Origin: Oligoflexia bacterium
GTDB taxonomy: Bacteria > Bdellovibrionota_C > UBA2361 > JAFLCA01
Assembly: GCA_019694465.1 (NCBI GenBank)
Contig: JAIBBV010000027.1
Span: 1-46,869, forward strand
Reading direction: 5' to 3'
Length of the DNA stretch: 46,869 nt
Part shown: positions 24,316 through 35,281 of the stretch, piece after piece
How positions within the stretch are numbered: the first letter of the stretch is position 1
Layout of the letters: each line of letters opens with the position of its first letter
Translations under genes and position numbers: made by a program
Notes under the pieces: model-generated
The model's input: only the letters and a program-made list of their open reading frames with translations
What the model was told of the DNA's origin: nothing
Databases searched by the model: none

Positions 24316-25299
24316 TCACCCAGAAAATTTAGCAGTGGCGCGCATAAGTCTATCCATAATGGCGCGGCCGAGTCCAATCTCTTTACACGTATCAACCACG
24401 ATAAGCTCGAGGCCAGCCTGGTCAAGTTCGCGTAAGCAGGCAAATAGTTTAGCTGCCACCTCCTCAAGCCTTCCTGATTTACTTAATACTCGAACTTCTT
24501 TGTAGTTGGTTTCTAGTGACTGCGATTGCTTAAAGCAAATAAGACCGACTTTGCTTGGATAGGATTGTGGCTCCCTTTGGCCACGCAGTATGGTCGGTGT
24601 GCGTGGTGAGTAATGCTCCTTTAGTAACCCTGGGCTAAGTACTGGTCCTAAACTATGTTGCTCACGGACTTTTATGTCGGGGAATATGGAGCGCAGCTGC
24701 TCGAGACTAATTCCACCGGGGCGCAGCAGTGTTACTGGATCGCTACATAAATCTATGATGGTCGACTCCAGTCCAATTTCACTGCTGCCGCCGTCAAGAA
24801 TTATCCTAACTTTTCCGCGCAGGCCCTCCTCAACATGCGCAGCTGTTGTTGGGCTGATATAATTAGATGGATTTGCGCTTGGGGCGGCGATCGGCACTCC
24901 GGCTGCCTTAATTAGCGCAAGAGCTACGGGGTGATTCGGAATACGTACAGCGACAGTTGCAAGGCCAGCGCAAACTGAAGGGGCAACTTGTTCTGTGCGA
25001 GGTAGTACAACTGAAAGTGGGCCGGGCCAAAAGCCGCGCAGCAGTTGTAGGCGTTGCTCTATTTTCGATGCGGGAGGGATGGTGGCTACGCCTGCGATGG
25101 ATTCAAAGTCAGCAATATGTACGATTAGCGGGTTGTGTGCGGGGCGACCCTTGGCGGCAAAAATCTTCTGCACCGCGACTTCGTCGAAGGCGTTGGCTCC
25201 CAATCCATAAACTGTCTCCGTAGGGAACGCGACAAGTTCACTCTCGCGAATCAGTTTCGCTGCCTCTTGAATAGAATTTTGATCAGCAGGCCTAATCAT
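24316..25299 (-). CDS. tsaC/sua5: Threonylcarbamoyl-AMP synthase (Sua5 type)
   Basis: 327 aa. This enzyme makes threonylcarbamoyl-AMP from Thr, bicarbonate and ATP, the first step of the t6A modification at position 37 of ANN-decoding tRNAs. The YrdC-type domain fills about residues 5-205: FPTETVYGLGANA, KIFAAKGRPAHNPLIVHI, and IAAPSANPSNYISPTTAAHV. The shorter C-terminal Sua5 domain follows after a linker (SPGLLKEHYSPRTP), so this is the long Sua5 form and not TsaC. It overlaps metG by 4 bases (coupled translation). Confidence 0.93.
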   Translation of the reverse strand: MIRPADQNSIQEAAKLIRESELVAFPTETVYGLGANAFDEVAVQKIFAAKGRPAHNPLIVHIADFESIAGVATIPPASKIEQRLQLLRGFWPGPLSVVLPRTEQVAPSVCAGLATVAVRIPNHPVALALIKAAGVPIAAPSANPSNYISPTTAAHVEEGLRGKVRIILDGGSSEIGLESTIIDLCSDPVTLLRPGGISLEQLRSIFPDIKVREQHSLGPVLSPGLLKEHYSPRTPTILRGQREPQSYPSKVGLICFKQSQSLETNYKEVRVLSKSGRLEEVAAKLFACLRELDQAGLELIVVDTCKEIGLGRAIMDRLMRATAKFSG

Positions 25300-27002
25300 G
25301 CGACGGAGGGGAGTGCGTCCTTTTCGGCTTCAATTTTTGTGAAGAGAATTTGTGGCTCCTTAATCAGCCGCCCCGCCGCTAAGGGGTCGGTAGCCTGTGC
25401 CCAGCCACACTCTTCCTTGGACAAGCCAAGCATTTCTTGAATCTTGGCGGCGCTAAACGGCATATACGGGGCGAATGCTATCGCAAAGTACTTAATTGCG
25501 TGTAGGCCGTAGGCCAAAGTCACAGCAGTTGTTTCCATGTCTGACTTACGTGTGACCCAAGGAGCCTTTTCATCGGCGTACTTATTGGCTGCACGAGCCA
25601 ACTCCATCAGAGTTTCAAGGCCAGATTTAAACTCAAACTGTTCCAGGCACTGCGTTAGGCGTGCGTGAGTAGTCTGTATCGCCTTTGCAAAATTGCGATC
25701 CACATCGGTCACCTTAGCTTCTGGGAATGCTGGCACGTGTGGGCCACAGTACTTAAGTGTGAACGATGTGATTCTATGCACAAAATTGCCGAGTACATTA
25801 GCAAGCTCGGAGTTGTTACGCTGAATCATGTCTTCTGGCTTATAGACGGTACGTGCCCGCTCCGGAGCTATAGCTGTTAGGTAGTAGCGCAGCACGTCCG
25901 GATTTGAGCCGGAAGCAACATAGTCTTCGATCCACACGGCAGTGTTTCGCGACTTAGAGATTTTCTCCACTTCCTTGCCTGGAAATTGTATATTTAGGAA
26001 CTGGTTAACAATAACGCCACGCGGAAGCTTGTAGGAACGCTCGGCGCTCAACATTGCGATCCAGATCACGCAGTGAAATATGGTATTGTCTTCACCAATG
26101 AAGTGATAAATTTCCGTGTCGTCCGACTTCCACCAATCTGCGAAGCGTGCTTCATCGCCGTCGAGGCGCGCACAGAGCTCCATAGTATTAGAAATGTAGC
26201 CAATTGGTGCGTCGAACCAAACGTACAGCACCTTCCCTTTTGCGTCAGCATCAGGCAGTGGCACAGGAATACCCCATGTTAGGTCGCGAGTCATGGAGCG
26301 CTTCACTAAGCCAGTAGATAAAAGGCCGCGCACGTAATTCTTGGTTTGCTCACGCACTGTAGCTGATTCGAGCCAAGTCGAAACTTCCTTTTCAAAGCGC
26401 GAGAGATCGAGAAACCAATGCGAACTCTCCTTGACTGAGGCCGGCGTGCCAGACATAACGCTACGTGCGTCGATCAGTGTATCTACATCGAGCATCTTTC
26501 CGCAGTTTTCGCACTGATCTCCGTTCTGTTCAGGGGTTTTGCAAAAGGCACAGGTCCCCTTAACAAAGCGGTCGGGGAGAAACATATTCTTGCTGTCGTC
26601 GAAGAATTGCTTGGCGGTTCTCTTCTCAAAATAGCCTTGTTCATACAGCTTCAAGAAGAACTTCTGGCTAGTTGATGCATGCTGCGGTGTGCGGCTAGTA
26701 CTGCCGTATACGTCAAAGTGGATTCCCAGACCTTCGAAAGCCTTAAGCTGTCTCTGGCTATAGTGCTGAGCTGTGTCAGCTGGGGTACGGCCCTCCTTTT
26801 GGGCGCTTAAAATGATTGCTACGCCATGATCGTCAGAGCCGCACACAAAACGGGCATCAACTCCTGCAAGTCGCAGGTAGCGTACGTAAATGTCAGCTGG
26901 TAAGTAGGCTCCGGCGATATGGCCAACATGTGGGCATCCATTGGAATAGGGCAGGGCAGCGGTTACCAATACACGGCGCTGCTTGGAAATTGTACTCGTC
27001 AT
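25296..27002 (-). CDS. metG: Methionine-tRNA ligase
   Basis: 568 aa, ATG at 27002. Class I synthetase that charges tRNA-Met. The HIGH motif is HVGH at 25-28 (LPYSNGCPHVGH), the KMSKS motif is KISKS at 347-351, and a zinc-knuckle Cys pair of pairs sits at C151, C154, C164 and C167. The anticodon-binding helical domain follows. The C-terminal tRNA-binding dimerisation domain of the E. coli enzyme is absent, as in many bacteria. First gene of the metG-sua5-rmlC-like operon. Confidence 0.96.
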   Translation of the reverse strand: MTSTISKQRRVLVTAALPYSNGCPHVGHIAGAYLPADIYVRYLRLAGVDARFVCGSDDHGVAIILSAQKEGRTPADTAQHYSQRQLKAFEGLGIHFDVYGSTSRTPQHASTSQKFFLKLYEQGYFEKRTAKQFFDDSKNMFLPDRFVKGTCAFCKTPEQNGDQCENCGKMLDVDTLIDARSVMSGTPASVKESSHWFLDLSRFEKEVSTWLESATVREQTKNYVRGLLSTGLVKRSMTRDLTWGIPVPLPDADAKGKVLYVWFDAPIGYISNTMELCARLDGDEARFADWWKSDDTEIYHFIGEDNTIFHCVIWIAMLSAERSYKLPRGVIVNQFLNIQFPGKEVEKISKSRNTAVWIEDYVASGSNPDVLRYYLTAIAPERARTVYKPEDMIQRNNSELANVLGNFVHRITSFTLKYCGPHVPAFPEAKVTDVDRNFAKAIQTTHARLTQCLEQFEFKSGLETLMELARAANKYADEKAPWVTRKSDMETTAVTLAYGLHAIKYFAIAFAPYMPFSAAKIQEMLGLSKEECGWAQATDPLAAGRLIKEPQILFTKIEAEKDALPSVA

Positions 27003-27294
27003 ATGACACTCACATTGTGGTTAGCGGGAATCCCATCATAAAGACTCCTTTGGCTTTATTTATAGCGGTTACAAGAAAAAATGTCCTAAACGTCGCTTAA
27101 TCGAGGCTCTTCGAAAATGGGTTCCTTTAGTGGAAGGCCTTCAGGCTCCCAATTTTAGCCATTGCGACCGTAATTTGTCATCCCTCCCGGGGACAGCAGG
27201 CTTAAATTATTGAAACAGTTTGCACCACAACAATCTTTGCGGTGGGTATAGCTGGAGACTTGATTAGATTTCCATCAGATTGGCAAATTAGCGG

Positions 27295-27696
27295 CTAGGG
27301 CCGCATCAGCCCTTCTGCAGTAGCTTTGGTGCAACTGGTCAATACTTGATCTAGCGAGTTTATGGCCTTGAGGGCAGGGGTTCCCTCGCTTAGAGCGGCA
27401 GAAAATTGGGTGTCGAACCGGTCTATGCATGGAGGATCAATTAAGCGCGGTCCTAGAAGAGCTGGTGCCTCTGCTAGCCCCGGGTCTTGCTCAGGAGACA
27501 TTTCCCAGCGTTTAAGTGCCAAACGTCCCAGACTGGAGCCAGCGCAAAACGAATGCTTAGCGGAAGCGTAAAAACAGGCGGTTCGTTCGACCTTTGTGTA
27601 AGCGAAGCATTCACGAATAAGATCACTGCAGGGCTGTGCAAAGCTTGGGCTCGCCGCGATTAGGCTACAAAGCGTGAGCAATAAGAATTGTTTCAT
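27295..27696 (-). CDS. Small secreted Cys-containing protein, unknown
   Basis: 133 aa from the ATG at 27696, chosen because AGGGA lies 5 nt upstream and a signal peptide follows (MKQFLLLTLCSLIAASPSFA before QPC). The mature protein has six Cys, including CSDLIRECF, ACFYASAKHSFC and a late TSC, suggesting disulfides in the periplasm. No family recognised. Stand-alone gene. Confidence 0.6.
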   Translation of the reverse strand: MKQFLLLTLCSLIAASPSFAQPCSDLIRECFAYTKVERTACFYASAKHSFCAGSSLGRLALKRWEMSPEQDPGLAEAPALLGPRLIDPPCIDRFDTQFSAALSEGTPALKAINSLDQVLTSCTKATAEGLMRP

Positions 27697-27883
27697 GGCG
27701 TCCCTTTCTTCACTCGATAAGTAAAGCCATGGTACTATAGCGCAATTCGAGCTACTAAGCTTACACAAGTATGCAGAGTGCATTGCCGATGCAAAACACT
27801 AGTGATTTCAAGCAACTAACATTAAGCCCTGCTAGCCAGGCCTTTGCTGGCCCCAGACTTCCCTTTTTCCGTGAGGGAACCTT

Positions 27884-28528
27884 ATGAGCTGCTATAGCTG
27901 TGGATCGCCTCGAGGTGAATCCTTCAAACTTTGTCCAGAATGTATAGCGAAGCGAAAGCTTGAGCGAGCCAATGTGCGGGCTGAGGCACTAGGGCGCTAT
28001 CGAAATTCAAAGCCGGATCAGGTGGAGCGGGTCATTGATAGTGCTTGGGCCAAAGTTTTAGCCATAATCGCTTTAGCCGGTTTTCTTTTTGTTTATCTGC
28101 TAAAGAATGGACCGCTGAGCCACTATGGATCACTGGCTTCGCTTCTTTTCGCGGGCATGCTTTCTTGCTTTGCAATCGCAACATTTGTGTGGGCCCTTTT
28201 GTGGACGAAGATGGTTATTTTCGACACGATGTGGGCCATCGCATCACTTCTAATCCCTTGCTTAGTTTATCGCTACGTTTACTTGCGCTGGGATGAGTCT
28301 GATACCCGTAAATACTTTTTTACGCACGCAGCAACTTTAATAACGACTGTGATCCTGTGCTATGCGTTATCGGTCAAGCTTGATATCAGCATGTACGATA
28401 CAGCGCGTCTTTACCATTTCTACACTAGTGGACAGAACCCAGTACTCACACCAGAGGGCATTTTGGCGCAGCATGATGAGTACGCCAACGAGACTGAGAA
28501 TGTGAATCAATACCTTGATGAGCCATAG
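27884..28528 (+). CDS. Zinc-ribbon membrane protein, unknown
   Basis: 214 aa, ATG with GAGGGAA upstream. The N-terminus carries a small zinc ribbon, C3xxC6 and C17xxC20 (CYSCG...LCPECI), followed by a basic, charged helix and then four hydrophobic stretches at about 56-75, 83-106, 112-131 and 142-162 likely to be membrane helices. The C-terminal 45 residues are polar and acidic. It has the same plan as the protein at 39694-40155. The function is unknown; zinc ribbons of this kind often bind nucleic acid or proteins at the membrane. Confidence 0.65.
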   Translation: MSCYSCGSPRGESFKLCPECIAKRKLERANVRAEALGRYRNSKPDQVERVIDSAWAKVLAIIALAGFLFVYLLKNGPLSHYGSLASLLFAGMLSCFAIATFVWALLWTKMVIFDTMWAIASLLIPCLVYRYVYLRWDESDTRKYFFTHAATLITTVILCYALSVKLDISMYDTARLYHFYTSGQNPVLTPEGILAQHDEYANETENVNQYLDEP

Positions 28529-28619
28529 TGCGCTTTTGTAGGCTTAAGCTGCGGTTCTCTATACGTTACTAATTTGTGCCTGCTGGCTTCGGCCTAGGTT
28601 TGCCTAGCTTGTGGATTTT

Positions 28620-29858
28620 TTACTTTGTGCTGCCACAGGCGTTCCAGGTTGATGCACTTGGAGCCCTAGCGTGGTCACGGCGGCCAAGATACCACCAGTA
28701 CTCGTGAGCGATAAAGGAGGCCAACCTTGCTGGCCATCCGCTGGGCGCTGAGTGCCACAGGCGGGGTAGTAAAATATGTCTTACCCGCGCCCCAAATCCA
28801 TCTAAAAGCCAACGCGACTGGCCAAGCATTGGATAGAGCAACTCTGCTTGTGGCCCAAGCATATCTCGGATTTGAAAAAGTGATTGAGTAGAGCGCCGAA
28901 CGCGAGAGATATAATCTCGCACCGTACCAATATCGAAGACCCAAACTTTTGCCTCACTGAGCGCAACTTTTTTCCCCATGCTCCTGGCAATTCCAGCCAT
29001 GGCAAGGTCCTCTGCTACTGATTGTGGGCAGCCACCTAAGCTACGCATCCATTCTGGTCTCCAGGCCCAGAAGCATCCAGTAATTATGCCTTCCGGAGTC
29101 CGCCCAATTCCATTTGGCTGCGGGATCAGTATGGATCTCCAAAAGCTAATTTGCTCTTTGTTGCGTGGCAGGCTTTCTCTTATAAGACTGCTGACTGCGA
29201 CATATTCGTGGGCTTGCTGACTGATGAACCTCGCATGAGCCTCCTTGAACATCAAAGCCACAGAATTTGGTTCAACAAAGGTATCTGCATCCAAGCACAT
29301 ACAAATCTTATGGCCTGCGCTGTAGGCAAAATCATTGCCGATCGATAGGGCATTGGCCTTACCTGGAGTATTAGTGTTGACCAGTAAGATCTGGGCATTG
29401 CCGAAGTTTGCTTTGTAGGAGAATGAATCTGCTTGGCGATCTCTGATGATTGGTACGCGCACATATCCGGCATCAGAAATACCGCTGAGTAGCGACTGAA
29501 TAACTTCACGGCTTGAATCTGTGCAGGCATTGGTAACGATAACAAGCTGCATGTGTACTGAACTTCCTATGTTAGCGCGATTCAGAACTCGCAGCACGCT
29601 AGGCAGTAGGCGTGCTTCATTGTGCACCGGCATTACTAATGTGAAAGCTGATTCGTCCGCTCGTATGCCAGTAAGCTTGTGCCAAGCTAAATCGCGCTCC
29701 GTACGAGTTGCTCCACGCCAGCGCGTGGCGCCACTCTTTTGCAGAGTGGGTAGTTCGTGTAATCCCCGGGAGGGGAGCGCTTGAGCGCAAAACTCGTTCT
29801 CGAAGTTGTGGGGAACAACTTCGGCTAATGAAGGAGGTAGTGAGGCTTGGGCGAGCAA
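28620..29858 (-). CDS. Glycosyltransferase family 2
   Basis: 412 aa from a TTG at 29858 with AGGT 7 nt upstream; no better ATG precedes the catalytic core. GT2 features: FTLVMPVHNEARLLPSVL as the first strand and NDP-binding edge, VTNACTDSS, MCLDADTFVEPNSV with the DxD motif, and GCFWAWRPEWM then EDLAMAGIARSMG for the acceptor-side ED motif. It would transfer a sugar from a nucleotide sugar to a lipid, polysaccharide or other acceptor. No clear membrane helices, so it is soluble or peripheral. It is divergent from the HEIGH peptidase gene. Confidence 0.82.
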   Translation of the reverse strand: MLAQASLPPSLAEVVPHNFENEFCAQALPSRGLHELPTLQKSGATRWRGATRTERDLAWHKLTGIRADESAFTLVMPVHNEARLLPSVLRVLNRANIGSSVHMQLVIVTNACTDSSREVIQSLLSGISDAGYVRVPIIRDRQADSFSYKANFGNAQILLVNTNTPGKANALSIGNDFAYSAGHKICMCLDADTFVEPNSVALMFKEAHARFISQQAHEYVAVSSLIRESLPRNKEQISFWRSILIPQPNGIGRTPEGIITGCFWAWRPEWMRSLGGCPQSVAEDLAMAGIARSMGKKVALSEAKVWVFDIGTVRDYISRVRRSTQSLFQIRDMLGPQAELLYPMLGQSRWLLDGFGARVRHILLPRLWHSAPSGWPARLASFIAHEYWWYLGRRDHARAPSASTWNACGSTK

Positions 29859-30219
29859 ACTTGTTACCTATTCCAATACTAAAGTCTTTCAATCAAGTGC
29901 CAGGCAAATTTAACGCAATTGATGAGCTGCTAAATGGCACTGCAAGACTCTATCTTAAGAGTAGGAGATTTCTAAATCCGCTTAGGCCTACCAAGGGAAT
30001 TTTGATGCAAGATTATTAAGTACAGTTTGCCTAAGTGCCTGATTCTTGGTTCACATAGCTTTCTGTCGCACATCGCAGGCTTTGCTCTCCATAACCCAAG
30101 AGAGCGTAATAGGTGAAATGAATAAATTCGCTAGATGAGTACACTAGCAACCAAAGCGTGAGAGCTTTTTATTTTGGCCATGTATAGTGCGTGTGGGCTG
30201 TACTTAGGAATACTGTGTT
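29859..30219. other. Divergent intergenic region
   Basis: About 360 bases between the glycosyltransferase (minus) and the HEIGH protein (plus). It must contain both promoters, but no box stands out. A plus-strand frame ending near 30019 is an antisense shadow of the glycosyltransferase. No repeats seen. Confidence 0.3.
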
Positions 30220-31443
30220 GTGCCGTCATTAGAGCCTAATTCGAGTCCAATTCGAGCTGCCGTAGACCTCGTTACCTCAACGCCTTCTGTAGACACTGTC
30301 CTTGAAGCACTGACTGATCCTAGTAACGTTCGTCCAATTGTACCTGGAGTGCCTGAGGAAGTATTTCGTACTTGCGATGTGACGGCTAAGCGACTCGCTA
30401 CATTTTGTCAGCTTGTTGCCTCAAGTACTTCAGCTCCTATTGCTGATATTAAATTTGAGGTTGTGCCTAGTGACATTACAGGGATATTCACAGCGGAGCC
30501 GTCGACTAAAACTATCACAATCGGACTTGGGGTAGACAATGCAACTGCTCTGCGCCGGCTTGCGGGGCTTGATATTGCTGCAGCGCATGAAATCGGCCAC
30601 TTAGTTGACATGCATCTTGCAGCCTCTACAAGTTTTCGTCTAGGTGAGGGGCAGTTCCTTTCGCGAATCGTGAATCAGTTAGGCATACGAGATGATTCAG
30701 ATTCAAGCTACAGCATAGTAGAACATGCCCTTACTGAGATGTTAGTTGATGGAATCGGCGCCCAGATTAACTTGAGGTATGGGGTACCCAGCATCGATGT
30801 TGAGGGGGCTAACGCGAGGCTCGTGCATATAGCAAAGGGGCTAGATGCCCTGAGCCAGGAGGCAATGCCGGAGCAGGGGCCTTTTGAAAAAGAGGTCCTT
30901 CTGGCCCTGCGCGGTATCGCACGTGCCGATGCTTTGGCAAGTCTTGGGACAGAGGTTGGACTTGGAGCGGGAGGGCTTGATTTTATCGAAAAAGCGCGAG
31001 CAAGGGCGGAAAACGAGTTGGCGATAGCCTGTCAGAGAACAGGTCAATCATTAACGCCGGAGCTCAGGGATGACATTCTGCAGACGTTTGCACGTGCTTA
31101 CGAAGTCGGCTTTCGTCTTGATCTCAACGCAAGCGCAGAGCAGGCCAGGGGAACTTTAGCGCAAGCGTTTACAAATCGTGGAATCGAGATTTTAGCGGAA
31201 GCCGGACTCACTCCAGAAAAACGTGCCCTTGAAGTTGGGCTAATATTTGCCAGTGCGCAGGGGATGGCTCTGGATGACGAAGCGCTAGTGTCAATTGGGG
31301 TAGGGATTTTGTCTGCCGCGGCAAGTCCTAACGGGAGAATCGATGGGGACATGCTCCCAGCCTTAGGGCGAGTGATAGATGTGCGACTTAGCACCGGTCA
31401 GACCATCGGAATGCTGATTAAGGGGCAACAAAGTCCTGAATAG
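30220..31443 (+). CDS. Putative zinc metallopeptidase (HEIGH motif), unknown family
   Basis: 407 aa, GTG start with AGGA about 10 nt upstream. A Ser/Pro/Thr-rich N-terminus of about 30 residues has no signal peptide. HEIGH at 123-127 ends a helix (LDIAAAHEIGHLVDMHL) and is preceded by a beta strand with alternating Thr/Ile (TKTITIGLGV). E173 in ALTEMLVDGIGA, about 46 residues after the last His, with D177 four residues later, resembles the ExxxD third-ligand helix of M48-like gluzincins. The C-terminal 200 residues are helical. All three putative ligands make this more convincing than a bare HExxH. It could be cytosolic or exported by a route not needing a cleaved signal. It shares the GTG start and polar N-terminus of the 4.5-14.2 kb orphans. 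Confidence 0.5.
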   Translation: MPSLEPNSSPIRAAVDLVTSTPSVDTVLEALTDPSNVRPIVPGVPEEVFRTCDVTAKRLATFCQLVASSTSAPIADIKFEVVPSDITGIFTAEPSTKTITIGLGVDNATALRRLAGLDIAAAHEIGHLVDMHLAASTSFRLGEGQFLSRIVNQLGIRDDSDSSYSIVEHALTEMLVDGIGAQINLRYGVPSIDVEGANARLVHIAKGLDALSQEAMPEQGPFEKEVLLALRGIARADALASLGTEVGLGAGGLDFIEKARARAENELAIACQRTGQSLTPELRDDILQTFARAYEVGFRLDLNASAEQARGTLAQAFTNRGIEILAEAGLTPEKRALEVGLIFASAQGMALDDEALVSIGVGILSAAASPNGRIDGDMLPALGRVIDVRLSTGQTIGMLIKGQQSPE

Positions 31444-31513
31444 GTCACGCTGAGATACGAATTTGTCCAGTTTAGTCCTCGTACTTTTGGTTATTAGCTC
31501 AGGGGTGACTCGG

Positions 31514-31930
31514 CTAGGGCGCATTTGCCTGACACAACTCGGTTAGAACTCCCTGTGTACTTTTTGGATGAAGAAAGGCGATCCGTGTGTGGTGCGCGCC
31601 GGGGCGCGGCTTCTCATCTATGAGTCGGATTCCGGCAGCCTTTAGCCTTGCAAGCTCAACTTCTATATTTGGAACTCGATAGCAAATGTGGTGTAAGCCT
31701 GGGCCACGTTCGCGCAAGAATTTAGCAAGTGTACTGTCGGAGTCTGTTGCTGCCAGTAGTTCAATCTTTGTATTTGCAAGAGAGACAAATGCAACTTCCA
31801 CTTTTTGAGAGGGAACTAGCTCTCGGATATCCAATGCAAAGCCAAATGTATCTCGATAATACGATATTGAAGCTTCAAGATTTTCCACTGCGATTCCAAT
31901 GTGGTCTAACGGGAAGGGTAGAGCTTTCAT
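31514..31930 (-). CDS. mce: Methylmalonyl-CoA epimerase
   Basis: 138 aa, ATG at 31930. VOC-fold enzyme that interconverts the (2R) and (2S) forms of methylmalonyl-CoA in propionyl-CoA metabolism. Two beta-alpha-beta-beta-beta repeats are visible: DHIGIAVENLEASISYYRD with the first metal His, FVSLANTKIELLA with a Glu ligand, then GPGLHHICYRV with the third-site His, and GVLTELCQ with the last Glu. The length matches the family. No mutase or carboxylase gene is in the window. Confidence 0.9.
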   Translation of the reverse strand: MKALPFPLDHIGIAVENLEASISYYRDTFGFALDIRELVPSQKVEVAFVSLANTKIELLAATDSDSTLAKFLRERGPGLHHICYRVPNIEVELARLKAAGIRLIDEKPRPGAHHTRIAFLHPKSTQGVLTELCQANAP

Positions 31931-31972
31931 GTCGCTAGCTTCTCATAGTGCATAGATTGGCGCGAGAGGGTG

Positions 31973-32623
31973 CTATTGGCACATCAGGGGCTCTTCGGTG
32001 TTTAGACTCAACATGAACTCAGAATTTGGCTCCACGGTCGGTTGGTCGTTGAGCTGAGACACGTCAGTCTCCCATGACAGGCCATTGTCCCTGAGGCCAC
32101 CAGCTAAGTCAGTGGCAGTGCTTACGAGGGACTCAGTGATTTTCTCTAGGGTAACATCAGTCTTGATGTCCATGAATGACTTGTCTGACAGTGGACGAGC
32201 GCTCGCTACATCCGCAAGTGCATCAAGCGCTGTATAGGTATTCTCTTCTGGCGCTGGCGCATCGCTAGCTGGATCATCTACAGGGACCAGGTCCGCGCGG
32301 TGCTGAATTTCAGAAATGGATTTGAGATTTGGGTAAGCTAAATATCCAAGACAGAATAGCGCAGCTAGACAAAGCGCTGCTCCGACCTGAAAAACAGGTG
32401 CTTGATCTAGCACCTGTTTGAGTTTGCTGGTTGGTTCACTAGGTCTTTTCTTTCCAACAATTATGGAAGGTTGTTTCTCCTCTTGTTGGCTGACACTAGA
32501 AGCGGCGAGGTCCTGAGCGGCAAGTTCGGCCAGCTTTGCAAAGGAGGTGGCGAAGTCCCCGCTCTCGGGACCATTTATTTTTGATGGTCTTTTGGGGTTG
32601 TTGTCGTTGCTCACTCTAATCAA
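31973..32623 (-). CDS. Single-pass membrane protein, unknown
   Basis: 216 aa from a TTG at 32623 (AGG 8 nt upstream); a GTG at 32614 is an alternative. The first 75 residues are polar and Lys/Ser-rich, probably cytoplasmic. One membrane helix lies at about 80-98 (AALCLAALFCLGYLAY). The C-terminal 115 residues are acidic and Ala/Pro/Asp/Thr-rich, probably periplasmic. No family recognised. Confidence 0.55.
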   Translation of the reverse strand: MIRVSNDNNPKRPSKINGPESGDFATSFAKLAELAAQDLAASSVSQQEEKQPSIIVGKKRPSEPTSKLKQVLDQAPVFQVGAALCLAALFCLGYLAYPNLKSISEIQHRADLVPVDDPASDAPAPEENTYTALDALADVASARPLSDKSFMDIKTDVTLEKITESLVSTATDLAGGLRDNGLSWETDVSQLNDQPTVEPNSEFMLSLNTEEPLMCQ

Positions 32624-32832
32624 CCAGATAACCTACTTGTCTGCATAGGTTTTATCGGAAGGACTGAGCGGATTCTCAAGTTGATAAAAGGAGTGGTAAG
32701 GGTGGGGAAATTGGGCCTAATTGTTAATCCCAGTATTGGCCCATAGTCGTCGGTTAGGGGAAATTTATCGCGGAGACCGCGGAGATGGCGGCCAGATTTT
32801 AATGTTATGCCTAGTGCTAGGTTGTTATTACA

Positions 32833-32858
32833 CAGAGCTGAGTTGCTCTGCTGTTTTT
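32833..32858 (+). terminator. Orphan intrinsic terminator (plus strand)
   Basis: CAGAGC and GCTCTG form a 6-bp stem around TGAGTT, followed by CTG and five T. No plus-strand gene precedes it, so it could end a small RNA, or be chance. Confidence 0.35.
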
Positions 32859-32990
32859 GTGTCTCTGCGATTTTATTGATTGAATCCGATCCGCATAGGC
32901 AATGCTCAAAAGCTACCCCAAGTTTTATAAAATAATATCAACACTTATCGGCTGCACTCTGCGGATATCAGGATCGCTTACCCGCCATAA

Positions 32991-33026
32991 AAAAAGCAGG
33001 GGCCCCTTTCAGAGCCCCTGCTTTTT
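32991..33026 (-). terminator. groEL terminator
   Basis: Perfect 13-bp stem, AAAAAGCAGGGGC (32991-33003) with GCCCCTGCTTTTT (33014-33026), and a 10-base loop. The A/T ends give a T-tract on both strands, so it is a strong bidirectional intrinsic terminator, placed about 50 bases after the groEL stop. Confidence 0.92.
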
Positions 33027-33077
33027 GTGGGACAGCCCACCCTCGTTTCCGGGGGTATGGCTTGTGCCAGGCGAGAA

Positions 33078-35071
<1,994 letters not shown>

Positions 35072-35129
35072 TCGCTCTAGTCCTCCAAAAAATCGAATAG
35101 CGAGGGATATTACCCCAAAAAGCGTCCTT

Positions 35130-35159
35130 TATATGTGCACGGTTCTCGAGCTTTTCAAG
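35130..35159 (-). promoter_or_regulatory. Heat-shock (sigma32-like) promoter candidate for groES-groEL
   Basis: On the minus strand CTTGAAA (35159-35153) is followed, after 15 bases, by CACATATA (35137-35130). This fits the sigma32 pattern CTTGAAA-N11-16-CCCCATNT at the -35 box and loosely at the -10 box. No CIRCE element (TTAGCACTC-N9-GAGTGCTAA) is present, so HrcA control seems unlikely. Confidence 0.4.
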
Positions 35160-35281
35160 GGCATACCGTGAAAAAATTTGACTGCCTTTCTCGGGCGGCG
35201 GGAGTGTAGTATTTGTGCCGACTTAAAGCAAACTTGGGGCGCTTTGTTCCGAACAGCTTAAGACCCTAGAAAAGGCAGCAC

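Larger units (their letters stand above)
32624..33077. other. Intergenic region with hairpins; possible small RNA
   Basis: About 450 bases between the membrane protein start and the groEL stop. Besides the groEL terminator (32991-33026) it holds three other paired elements in the plus sense: GGGCC...GGCCC at about 32714-32742, the palindrome CCTAGTGCTAGG at about 32810-32821, and a compact hairpin followed by T residues at 32833-32858. Together they look like the structured 3' part of an RNA read on the plus strand, where no protein gene lies upstream. No promoter is certain. Confidence 0.25.

Noticed and set aside
35072..35281. CIRCE element upstream of groES
   Set aside because: No TTAGCACTC/GAGTGCTAA pair found.
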